This document shows, one piece after another, positions 56,422 to 63,379 of a stretch of DNA of 64,000 bases. The notes under the pieces were generated by a model, which was not told where the DNA came from, made no database searches, and was given only the letters and a program-made list of their open reading frames with translations. Both the position numbers and the translations under genes were made by a program. This stretch comes from an uncultured Prevotellaceae bacterium (GTDB lineage Bacteria; Bacteroidota; Bacteroidia; Bacteroidales; Bacteroidaceae). Numbering within the stretch: the first letter of the stretch is position 1; each line of letters starts with the position of its first letter. The stretch lies in assembly GCA_902792635.1 (NCBI GenBank), contig CADBAG010000002.1:2918-66917 (forward strand), read 5' to 3'.

Positions 56422-57444
56422 CTACTTTGTCGTTCCTCTGATGACCAGCCTCGTTCTTACGATGCGTTTCTCGATCTTCTCCATCGGCAACTCGCCTTCG
56501 ACCTTACTGATGAGAATGTTGGCAGCCTCCTCGCCCACACGCACGCCACGCTGCTCCACCGTTGTGAGCATCGGGTCACTGGCTACGGCACGCTGACCGT
56601 TCGTGAAACCACAGATACTGATGTCCTGCGGCACGTCGAAACCCATGCGCTTGGCAGTATAGAGGATACCGATGGCGGTATCGTCGTTGACAGCAAAGAA
56701 TCCATCGGGGATCTCGTCTTGGGAAAGGATGTCAGGAGTGATAGCCTCAGCATCGGAGCGGTTGTCGCAGATGCGGAAAAAATTCTCCTCGGGCTGGAGG
56801 CCGTTGCGCAACAAAGCGTCGCGATAGCCGTTGTAGCGGTTCTTACTGATCTCCATCGTCATCGGCGAGCCATAGTAAGCGATGCGCTGGCAGCCGCGCT
56901 CAATCATATAGTTCACGGCATTGTACGCGCCCTGGTAGTCGTCGACCACCACCCGGTCACAGTTGATGCCTGTGCAGATGCGATCGTAGAAGACGAGCGG
57001 CATGTGATTATCCAGAACCTCCTGGAAATGGTCGTAACGAATGGTGTTCTTGGCCTCTGAGACGATGATGCCACAGACCCTGCTCTCCAGAAAACGTTTG
57101 CAAATCAGGGCTTCACGCTCATATTCATCTATGCTCTCACTGACCATCAGCGTATAGCCGCGCGACATCGCCTCCTGGTTGATGCCGCGGAGGACAGAAG
57201 AAAAATAGAAATGCTCAAACTGAGGAACAATGACGCCAATGATCTTGGATGGACGCATGATATTATTGCGCAAACCCTCTGCCATCATGTTCGGACAATA
57301 GTTGTGCTCCTTGGCATAAGCTTTGATCTTCTCACGTTGCTCCTCACTGATACGCGGACTGTCTTTCAACGCCCGCGACACTGTCGCCACTGAGACGTTC
57401 AGCGCGGCAGCTATATCCCTCATTGTCAATGTTGTATGTGCCAT
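56422..57444 (-). CDS. LacI-family transcriptional regulator, probable starch/maltose regulator
   Basis: A 340-residue regulator. The N-terminal helix-turn-helix and hinge are complete (TMRDIAAALNVSVATVSRAL; the hinge near residues 48-60 NMMAEGLRNN). The rest is a periplasmic-binding-like effector domain (IIGVIVPQFEHFYFSSVLRGI to CGFTNGQRAVASDPMLTTVEQ). The typical half site of such proteins fits GCAAACGTTTGC, which lies 124 bp upstream of its own start and also upstream of malQ. It probably controls itself, malQ-susB and the susA-like gene in response to a maltose-type sugar. The operator positions suggest activation rather than simple repression. Confidence 0.92.
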   Translation of the reverse strand: MAHTTLTMRDIAAALNVSVATVSRALKDSPRISEEQREKIKAYAKEHNYCPNMMAEGLRNNIMRPSKIIGVIVPQFEHFYFSSVLRGINQEAMSRGYTLMVSESIDEYEREALICKRFLESRVCGIIVSEAKNTIRYDHFQEVLDNHMPLVFYDRICTGINCDRVVVDDYQGAYNAVNYMIERGCQRIAYYGSPMTMEISKNRYNGYRDALLRNGLQPEENFFRICDNRSDAEAITPDILSQDEIPDGFFAVNDDTAIGILYTAKRMGFDVPQDISICGFTNGQRAVASDPMLTTVEQRGVRVGEEAANILISKVEGELPMEKIEKRIVRTRLVIRGTTK

Positions 57445-57504
57445 ATAGAAAATGCCAAATTATTGCAGCTTTCAGGTATTCACCTTCTAATGATTGTTGC
57501 ACTG

Positions 57505-57512
57505 CAAATTTA
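57505..57512 (-). promoter_or_regulatory. -7 box (TAAATTTG) of lacI
   Basis: Reads TAAATTTG on the minus strand, 61 bp upstream of the ATG. A CAAAA (TTTTG) at 57530 is a -33 candidate with short spacing (17 bp). Confidence 0.5.
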
Positions 57513-57567
57513 GGTCTTTTCTTGAGCAACAAAAAAGAAAAAGCTTAGAAATATTGATTTATATCAT

Positions 57568-57579
57568 GCAAACGTTTGC
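57568..57579. promoter_or_regulatory. Perfect palindromic LacI-family operator upstream of lacI
   Basis: GCAAACGTTTGC, identical to the site upstream of malQ, and preceded in both places by a nearby ATCATGCAA. Its centre is 65 bp upstream of the lacI -7 box centre. Confidence 0.75.
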
Positions 57580-57607
57580 GCATCGGTGAAACGATCAATC
57601 AACAGAC

Positions 57608-58489
57608 TCAGAATGTTTCTTTGACCGTTGTCCACTCATCATTAGTCGTAAGATGGAACTTCGACAACACATCGCCGCCGGAGACGCCATTGGTAAACAA
57701 CGCACCGTCGTACTCAGAGATCCTATTAACGGTGACAGGCACATCCTCAAAAGTCTTTGCACATACTGTATTACCATTCGCATCGAGCGCCGTGACCTCA
57801 AGATGCAGCGTCTCACTGTCACTTCGCGGAATCGTATACATCTCGAAAGTCCCAGGCTTGCCACGCATCGCTTCGGTAACAGTACGCTTCACGGTCTGCC
57901 GCGACTTGACGCAACCGATGCCAGTCAACGCATCGAGCGTGGAACTGCCACCAGTGTAATAGAACTGCATCGTGGCGACATTGCTTGGGATATTATCCGT
58001 CGTGACGATCCGAACCATTGCCACAACACGATGCATAGTGGCATCGACATCCAACTCTTTGCCATCCTCTACCGTGATGTCCTGACTCCAAAGAAACACG
58101 TCTGATACGTCACTGCCGAAAGAGATCTTAGAAACTTCCGTTGTCGTCGGGCTCTTCTCTTGGTTATGTGCAAGGATAACGGCGCGATAAGTACCCGAAG
58201 CAAGTGCAACAGAGAGCGTGCCATATCCTTTGTCATCGGCGCTTTGCGACACCTTATTGACCCTTGCTCCATCCTTATAAATAATAAGTTCAATGTGTTT
58301 GCACAGACTACTTATCTCTGTTGCCCTTGACTTTGCCTTGTCGAAATCTTTCTGCTCAAACTGCTTGACCTTAAACGTCACGAGGTTCTTGTCCTCCGGC
58401 ACTTCCGTCTCTTCCCCCAAATCAACTTTCTGACAGGCGGCAAACAACAGACACATCAATAACAACGGAATATAGGTCAAAGCTTTCAT
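57608..58489 (-). CDS. FimB/Mfa2-like fimbrillin anchor lipoprotein
   Basis: The 293-residue product has a lipoprotein signal (MKALTYIPLLLMCLLFAAC, lipid-modified Cys at 19). The body is beta-rich with the transthyretin-like pattern of Mfa2/FimB anchors: LIIYKDGARVN, GTYRAVILAHNQ near residue 115, ATMHRVVAMVRI near 165 and FEMYTIPRS near 225. Such lipoproteins anchor or cap type V fimbriae on the outer membrane. No fimbrial shaft gene lies in the window. ATG 58489 is chosen for its lipobox; the longer frame overlaps the promoter and a repeat. Confidence 0.8.
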   Translation of the reverse strand: MKALTYIPLLLMCLLFAACQKVDLGEETEVPEDKNLVTFKVKQFEQKDFDKAKSRATEISSLCKHIELIIYKDGARVNKVSQSADDKGYGTLSVALASGTYRAVILAHNQEKSPTTTEVSKISFGSDVSDVFLWSQDITVEDGKELDVDATMHRVVAMVRIVTTDNIPSNVATMQFYYTGGSSTLDALTGIGCVKSRQTVKRTVTEAMRGKPGTFEMYTIPRSDSETLHLEVTALDANGNTVCAKTFEDVPVTVNRISEYDGALFTNGVSGGDVLSKFHLTTNDEWTTVKETF

Positions 58490-58522
58490 AAGCAAGGTCT
58501 TTAAGAGTGTACATTCTATCTG

Positions 58523-58530
58523 CAAAGATA
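58523..58530 (-). promoter_or_regulatory. -7 box (TATCTTTG) of the fimbrillin-like gene
   Basis: Reads TATCTTTG on the minus strand, 34 bp upstream of ATG 58489. A CAA at 58554 gives a -33 with 23-bp spacing. Confidence 0.5.
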
Positions 58531-58614
58531 AAGAATCTTTGCTCACGGGCTGACAATAAATCGGAAAATCTTTAGCAACGGCGTGATTTTCTGTTGTGGC
58601 AGCCCGCAACCACA

Positions 58615-58718
58615 TCAGCAACGACTCAACACGACTTTCCACAACAAGGTAGAGGGTTATTCCAACAACTATGACAACATAAACAACCGGGACAACATAC
58701 TCTTGAAAGTAATAACAA
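58615..58718. repeat. Cassette-flanking repeat, degenerate copy 1
   Basis: AGCAACGAC..ACACGACTTTCCACAACAAGG..ATTCCAACAACTATGACAACATAAACAAC matches copies 2 and 3 in order and orientation, but with more changes. Confidence 0.7.
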
Positions 58719-58741
58719 CTCTCCCACGGTATGAGATAGTA

Positions 58742-58882
58742 TTACTTAACAACCCAATTCTCCAAATGGATATTTTTTACTCTGCCAAGGTGTTTCACAT
58801 TCTCCGTAACCATAATCATGTTATAAACAACAGCGGTGACACCAATCCATAAGTCAGAGTCCTCTATGAGACAGCCATGCTG
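58742..58882 (-). pseudogene. C-terminal remnant of a VapC-type PIN-domain toxin
   Basis: The minus-strand frame ending at 58742 reads IEDSDLWIGVTAVVYNMIMV then TENVKHLGRVKNIHLENWVVK, which is the last third of a VapC PIN domain (the acidic DxDLxIGxTA helix and the TxNxKHxxRxxxxxLENW end). The N-terminal part with the first catalytic Asp and Glu is missing; the frame starts inside the antitoxin 3' end and has no suitable start codon. It is therefore a toxin remnant left by a deletion. It lies directly after an antitoxin-like gene. Confidence 0.75.
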
Positions 58883-59112
58883 CTATTGATATTCTCTATA
58901 ATCTCTTCAGGAGACTCCTCACCCACCCAAGCGCCGCTAAAGCGAGAGAGCATCTTCTTAGTATAATGGCTTGATTTTTCTTTATCCTCTTCTTTCTTCC
59001 GCATAGAGGAAGACAACAACATAATTATCTGCAACTTCTCATCATTGCTCAGGTTCTTAAGCTCATCCCAATAATAGGAGATTCCTTTTGATGTATTAGC
59101 TGATGTTATCAT
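58864..59112 (-). CDS. Antitoxin-like protein of a VapBC-type module
   Basis: An 82-residue protein, ISYYWDELKNLSNDEKLQII near residue 10 and then FSGAWVGEESPEEIIENI near the C-terminus. This layout (a short helical N-terminus, charged middle and a WxG..EExIxxI tail) is seen in Bacteroidetes antitoxins that precede PIN toxins. Its partner toxin is only a remnant (58742-58882). ATG 59112 is chosen because the longer frame overlaps the promoter. The antitoxin may be free of its toxin and could now act on relatives elsewhere; this is inference. Confidence 0.65.
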   Translation of the reverse strand: MITSANTSKGISYYWDELKNLSNDEKLQIIMLLSSSMRKKEEDKEKSSHYTKKMLSRFSGAWVGEESPEEIIENINSSMAVS

Positions 59113-59133
59113 AATCCAACCCTTTCTTTTTCG

Positions 59134-59164
59134 CAAAGTTAAGCAAAACATTTCAATCTCGCAA
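59134..59164 (-). promoter_or_regulatory. Promoter of the antitoxin-like gene
   Basis: On the minus strand TTG (59162-59164, -33) and TAACTTTG (59134-59141, -7) are separated by 20 bp. ATG 59112 follows 21 bp downstream. Confidence 0.65.
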
Positions 59165-59186
59165 CTTTACGGATAAGAAAATGCAA

Positions 59187-59309
59187 GCAGCGGCTACTGA
59201 TTCATTTAGCAACGACATGGCACGACTTTCCACGACAAGGGTAGAGGTTCCTTCCAACAACTATGACAACATAAACAACTCGAACAACGACCCTTGACAG
59301 TAATCACGC
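59187..59309. repeat. Cassette-flanking repeat, copy 2 (123 bp)
   Basis: Same length and orientation as copy 3; by hand alignment 113 of 123 positions agree. It starts GCAGCGGCTACTGATTCATT and ends CCCTTGACAGTAATCACGC. Confidence 0.85.
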
Positions 59310-59324
59310 ACTTCCACTTCATCC

Positions 59325-59429
59325 TTACAAGCTTGCAAGCCACTTCTTACCTCTTGGTGTATACATCCAAATAATAAAAAGAGCGAGACAAACGAGAGCC
59401 ACTGCAAAGAATATAGTCAAATAATCCAT
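59325..59429 (-). CDS. Small single-pass membrane peptide, 34 residues
   Basis: A frame MDYLTIFFAVALVCLALFII then WMYTPRGKKWLASL: an acidic start, one hydrophobic helix and a basic tail (PRGKKW). It lies 39 bp after the gene at 59469-59993 on the same strand, consistent with the third gene of that unit. The composition is typical of real small membrane proteins, including some type I toxin-like peptides, but no family is recognised. Confidence 0.5.
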   Translation of the reverse strand: MDYLTIFFAVALVCLALFIIWMYTPRGKKWLASL

Positions 59430-59468
59430 AAGCCATAAAAACTATCAGGAAGAGTATACAATGCTAAA

Positions 59469-59993
59469 CTAATGATTGTCATATTCTTCTTGCACATACT
59501 TAGCTATCTCCTTTGCATAAGCATGGGCATCGTCTACATGTAATTTGTTAACCAAGACATATAAGGACAGGTCATCACGCCGGTAATGCTCAAAAAGGCG
59601 CGTACTAACTGTAGAAGAAACGAAGCGCTTATAAACACGGAAGCGCCTTGTCGCAGAGCCCAACTGATCCTTTTCGTCCTCAGCCCCAATGAAAAAGAAG
59701 GATGCACTCTCATCTCTTTTCAAGACATCAAGCATTATATGGTAAAGGGTATAAAAGATTGTTCTTGGCTCAAATGTATTGGTTCTTATACTAAACTTAT
59801 TCTTACTATTAATATTAGCTTTATCAAAAAACTTAAGACAATACGCATGCTTTATGTATCTCTCAACTCTTACAATATAGGCATGATGAGACCTTGATGA
59901 TTTAAATCGGTACTGCAATGTCTCTATCAGAAACTGATCAGCACCAGATCTATCAATCATCTGAAAGATGAAAGGGTAACCATCGGTCATCAT
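59469..59993 (-). CDS. Uncharacterised cytoplasmic protein (DUF6169-like)
   Basis: A 174-residue soluble protein without signal or membrane segments. It is rich in basic and aromatic residues; visible stretches are FFFIGAEDEKDQLGSATRRF and RVYKRFVSST, then DDLSLYVLVNK. These resemble an uncharacterised Prevotella family I recall as DUF6169, which should be checked. It starts 5 bp after the stop of the 71-residue gene upstream, so they form a unit. The codon usage is more A/T-rich than in neighbouring metabolic genes, which fits an acquired cassette. Confidence 0.65.
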   Translation of the reverse strand: MMTDGYPFIFQMIDRSGADQFLIETLQYRFKSSRSHHAYIVRVERYIKHAYCLKFFDKANINSKNKFSIRTNTFEPRTIFYTLYHIMLDVLKRDESASFFFIGAEDEKDQLGSATRRFRVYKRFVSSTVSTRLFEHYRRDDLSLYVLVNKLHVDDAHAYAKEIAKYVQEEYDNH

Positions 59994-59998
59994 AGCTA

Positions 59999-60214
59999 TT
60001 AAACTAACATTAAATAACCTGGAACTTTAAGATTATCAAGCTCTTGATCAGAGACTTTTACCATATCTGACGTAGCATCGAAATAATCGACAGGATAACG
60101 GTATCTGCCATTAGGCATCTGCACCTGAGTGACACGACGAATAAGGTGCTGACCATCATCCGTCATAATCCTTGTCATTTTCTGATTAATAATCTTACCC
60201 ATAATAGCAACCAT
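59999..60214 (-). CDS. Small uncharacterised protein, first gene of the pair
   Basis: Up to 71 residues (MVAIMGKIINQKMTRIMTDD start; ends DNLKVPGYLMLV). ATG 60202 would give 67 residues and is 20 nt after the expected transcription start, so either start is possible. No family is recognised. Two-gene pairs of a small protein followed by a larger one, flanked by repeats, can be toxin-antitoxin or defence cassettes, but nothing in the sequence proves it. Confidence 0.6.
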   Translation of the reverse strand: MVAIMGKIINQKMTRIMTDDGQHLIRRVTQVQMPNGRYRYPVDYFDATSDMVKVSDQELDNLKVPGYLMLV

Positions 60215-60228
60215 TAATGTTCACTTTG

Positions 60229-60236
60229 CAAAGATA
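60229..60236 (-). promoter_or_regulatory. -7 box (TATCTTTG) of the small-gene unit
   Basis: Reads TATCTTTG on the minus strand, 15 bp upstream of ATG 60214. Confidence 0.5.
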
Positions 60237-60283
60237 AGCAAAGTTTCGAAATTCGGCAAGGAAAGAAACGGAATAATTAGCGA

Positions 60284-60406
60284 GCAGCGGCTACTGATTC
60301 ATTTAGCAGCGGCCTAGCACGACTTTCCACGACAAGGGTAGAGGCCCCTTCCAACAACAATAACAACATAAACAACTTGAACAACGACCCTTGACAGTAC
60401 TCACGC
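60284..60406. repeat. Cassette-flanking repeat, copy 3 (123 bp)
   Basis: Starts GCAGCGGCTACTGATTCATT and ends CCCTTGACAGTACTCACGC, in the same orientation as copy 2. A C-run/G-run hairpin with CGAAGGGGGT follows at 60428-60461, similar to the one at 3575-3600. Confidence 0.85.
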
Positions 60407-60504
60407 CACGCCCCTGTGGATTGCAGGCCCCCGATAACGGGGGGAGCACGAAGGGGGTAGGGGGAAGGGGGAAGGGCCAGCAAAGACTAAATACTCTATA
60501 ACAT

Positions 60505-60535
60505 CAAAAGCGGCAGACAATTGCTTGTCTGCCGC
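60505..60535 (-). terminator. Intrinsic terminator of the sus operon
   Basis: On the minus strand GCGGCAGACAA pairs with TTGTCTGCCGC around a short loop and is followed by TTTTG, about 50 bp after the susF stop. Confidence 0.8.
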
Positions 60536-60586
60536 CTAATATAGACATATTATATCAGTAATATGCTGCTTGTGATGAAGCCGGAA

Positions 60587-62086
60587 TTACTTAATACTAC
60601 CCTTATCAGTGGTGAAATTCAGATAGATCTTCTTGCCTACACCTGTTGTGTAAGAAGAGCCATCATCGCCACTGTTGCCACGATACTGAATGGTTCCGTT
60701 AGCAGCAACGCCGAACTCAGAACGCCACCAGTCGTAACCAGGAATGTCAACATAGATACGTACTGCAGCGTCTTTTAGCAGGGCAGGAGATACGAACTCA
60801 CCATCCTTCGTAGAAGGAGTAGAGAACTTATCAGCATCAGTTCTATCGCCCCAACCATCAGCAGAGGTCTCACCCTCAAGGTAAACCACCGGTGTGTAAG
60901 CCTTGAAGGTCTTAGCATCGCGGTCGACAACGAGGAGATACCAGCCAGACTTGTCGCACTTCACATTGTTAGGTGTAGAGAAGTGAGAAGCCTGGTCACC
61001 ACCATCGCACGTCGGAGAGAAGTCACCATCCCATGCACGCTTCGGAGAGAACTTGAACTCTTCTCCAGCCTCAATGTACTTGATGGTCCAGAAAAGGTTC
61101 ATATGACCATTGACCATTGTCAAGGCTGGAGCATTATCGAAGCCCCAACTATAACCACTACCTGTCATGTACAGTTCTGGAATATCCTCTGCTGTAGCAT
61201 AGATGGTCTGGTCGAGCAGGTTCACATGGATGATGTAGTACTGCTTCGTTGTTCCAGCGAACTGGATGTTCTGACCCTTACCATCAGTATTATCATAAAG
61301 TGTCGTGGTAACAGGCTTCTTAGTATCTGTCGTGATATCATGTGTATGACCATCACCAGAGAGAACAGTACCTGCATTCCAACTGCCCACATGAGCCAGG
61401 TCAAGGAGCTTGAACTCAACGTGGTCACCATATTGCAGATTCTGAGCCGGGACACGGATTGTAAACTCAGGGTTGTCGTAAGGACTTGCACCACCGAACT
61501 CATACTTGTACTCGGTGTCTTTTTCATTCCAGTTATTGCCACTGACGTTACCTACGAGATAGTAACCTGTCTCGGAGAGCACCGGAGCCTTAGGAGCGAT
61601 GTAGACATTGAACTCACCGCAATTGACATATACATAGTCGTTGTCCTTCACGGCAGAAGCAAGGAGCTTAGCAGAGAAAGAACGAGCCACAGGCTTCAGA
61701 CCATAGCTGTCGGAGACAAACTGCTGGATCGTAGCACTGTCGACATTGCAGTTGCTGCTCAGATCGAAGGTCTTTGAAACTGTTGACTTAGCGTCAGAGC
61801 CCGTCGGTGTGAGGACGATACGGATGTTCTGCACACCATATTTATAGTCAGCCGGCACAGAAAGTGTAGCAATCGTCACACTATCCTTCACGGGCTGCGC
61901 ATTGTTCAGGTTGATAGGATTATCCTCTGACGAGGTCGTCGCACCCGTGAACCCCGGGATCGTGATAGCATCCTCCTGAGCATTGGACTGCGGGTCTGCC
62001 CAGTCGTCGTAATCGCCCTTACAGGAGCTCATACCGATGACGGTAAGTATGGTAGCCAGACCCAAGAAATATTTTTTCAATTTCAT
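60587..62086 (-). CDS. susF: SusF-like surface starch-binding lipoprotein
   Basis: A 499-residue lipoprotein (MKLKKYFLGLATILTVIGMSSC, lipid-modified Cys at about 22, followed by an acidic KGDYDDW export signal). An N-terminal Ig-like SusE-type domain is followed by tandem starch-binding domains (GYYLVGNVSGNNWNEKDTEY near residue 190; LYMTGSGYSWGF near 310; EGETSADGWGDRTD and GYDWWRSEFGV near the C-terminus). Length and position after susE match Bacteroides SusF. It binds starch at the cell surface but is not catalytic. The operon ends here. Confidence 0.88.
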   Translation of the reverse strand: MKLKKYFLGLATILTVIGMSSCKGDYDDWADPQSNAQEDAITIPGFTGATTSSEDNPINLNNAQPVKDSVTIATLSVPADYKYGVQNIRIVLTPTGSDAKSTVSKTFDLSSNCNVDSATIQQFVSDSYGLKPVARSFSAKLLASAVKDNDYVYVNCGEFNVYIAPKAPVLSETGYYLVGNVSGNNWNEKDTEYKYEFGGASPYDNPEFTIRVPAQNLQYGDHVEFKLLDLAHVGSWNAGTVLSGDGHTHDITTDTKKPVTTTLYDNTDGKGQNIQFAGTTKQYYIIHVNLLDQTIYATAEDIPELYMTGSGYSWGFDNAPALTMVNGHMNLFWTIKYIEAGEEFKFSPKRAWDGDFSPTCDGGDQASHFSTPNNVKCDKSGWYLLVVDRDAKTFKAYTPVVYLEGETSADGWGDRTDADKFSTPSTKDGEFVSPALLKDAAVRIYVDIPGYDWWRSEFGVAANGTIQYRGNSGDDGSSYTTGVGKKIYLNFTTDKGSIK

Positions 62087-62114
62087 TGTTATGTTCTTTT
62101 AATCGTTAGTAATA

Positions 62115-62167
62115 CAGGGGCGCTCATTGCGCGTTCCGCGAAGCGGAGCAGAGATTTCACGCCCCTG
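62115..62167 (-). promoter_or_regulatory. Hairpin in the susE-susF gap
   Basis: CAGGGGCG (62115-62122) pairs with CGCCCCTG (62160-62167) and encloses a TCCGC/GCGGA hairpin. It could lower or protect susF mRNA relative to susE; it has no T-run. Confidence 0.45.
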
Positions 62168-62174
62168 AGCCTAT

Positions 62175-63353
62175 TTACTTAACCTCGCCTGCATCAGTAT
62201 CGAAGTTGATGTATAGCTTCTGACCGGCAGAGCATGACACTTTATAACTATCAGCTTTCTCGCCCCAACTATCAATAAGGTTAAAATCACGATAATAGAT
62301 CTTACCCTTGACGAAGGTGAACTCAGTGTGCCACCAGTCCCATCCAGGAACCTTCATGTAAGCACGGAGCTCACCGGCAGCAGCGAATGCAGGAGAAACC
62401 CATTCGCCATCAGCAGTCTCAGGAACAGTCAGCTGCCAAGAAGCATTTGAATCAGTCCAGTCACCACCTGCGACAGCACCGATGACATAAGCCTTAGGAG
62501 CCTCAGTACGGAAGGTGTAAACCAACTTGTTGTTAGCCTTATCGGCATGAGCCTGAATGACGATGATGTACCAGCCCTTGTTAGCGAACTGGATACCGCC
62601 ATCAGCAGCCTCAGACAGTCCAGCATTGCCATTATCCTGCAGGTTAGTGACATTAATGTAACCATTAGCGGTTGTGTTGTCGTCACCGAAGTGAACGGAT
62701 GTGTTGGCATCAGCATACATCATGCAGTAGAAGTACTCAGTCTCACCGTAGATCAGACCCATCTGCTTAGCCTCATTGCCATGGTGGATAGAAGCACTGG
62801 CGATGTACATTTCTGTAGGCGTCGTAGCCACGTAGCTTACCTGTGTGCGCGGAAGTTCGATGACATTTGAGTTGATGTAAGTGTTGTCCGTGAAGTCAAC
62901 ATGTGCACGCAGACGGATGTAGACAGGAATGTTTATACCTGTGGGGTCTTCGCCATTATGTGCATTCTGGTAGAGCTTTACAACAGCGTTGTTGAGCTCT
63001 GTACCATCCACGTTCATGTTGGCAGAAGTGTAAGAAGACTTCAGTGTTGAGAACTTGACGTCTCCACCAGACTCCGTTGTCTGCTTGAAATTAGGATCAA
63101 TAGACACCTGTACCTGATAGACGACCGGTGCTGTGTAACCATAGTCTGGCTGGCTGCATGTGAGGTTCAGTGTAGCACCTTTAGCCAGGTCGTATGTGCT
63201 CTCACCAAGGGCAATGGCCGGAGTGTTGAGGTGGAGCTCCGTAGCATCCTTCAGGGTCGGGTTGCTGTCTCTGTCCTCAGAGCAAGCGGTCATCATAGGA
63301 ATAGCCGCAACAGCCAACATTGAGAGCGCTATGCTTTTGATTATATTTTTCAT
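62175..63353 (-). CDS. susE: SusE-like surface starch-binding lipoprotein
   Basis: A 392-residue lipoprotein (MKNIIKSIALSMLAVAAIPM then MTAC, lipid-modified Cys at about 24, followed by SEDRDSNP). The N-terminal domain (TLKDATELHLNTPAIALGES) is the SusE Ig-like domain; two starch-binding domains follow (MYIASASIHHGNE near residue 185; YVIGAVAGGDWTDSN near 290; MKVPGWDWWHTEF near 355). Length agrees with Bacteroides SusE. It starts 26 bp after the susD stop. The second binding domain resembles the last domain of the susF product, showing descent by duplication. Confidence 0.9.
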   Translation of the reverse strand: MKNIIKSIALSMLAVAAIPMMTACSEDRDSNPTLKDATELHLNTPAIALGESTYDLAKGATLNLTCSQPDYGYTAPVVYQVQVSIDPNFKQTTESGGDVKFSTLKSSYTSANMNVDGTELNNAVVKLYQNAHNGEDPTGINIPVYIRLRAHVDFTDNTYINSNVIELPRTQVSYVATTPTEMYIASASIHHGNEAKQMGLIYGETEYFYCMMYADANTSVHFGDDNTTANGYINVTNLQDNGNAGLSEAADGGIQFANKGWYIIVIQAHADKANNKLVYTFRTEAPKAYVIGAVAGGDWTDSNASWQLTVPETADGEWVSPAFAAAGELRAYMKVPGWDWWHTEFTFVKGKIYYRDFNLIDSWGEKADSYKVSCSAGQKLYINFDTDAGEVK

Positions 63354-63379
63354 TGAAATAGCTAATTAAAATTGATGTA

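Noticed and set aside
58583-58852. Plus-strand frame of 89 codons between the fimbrillin-like gene and the antitoxin
   Set aside because: It runs through the cassette-flanking repeat and opposite the toxin remnant; no start signal or domain is seen.
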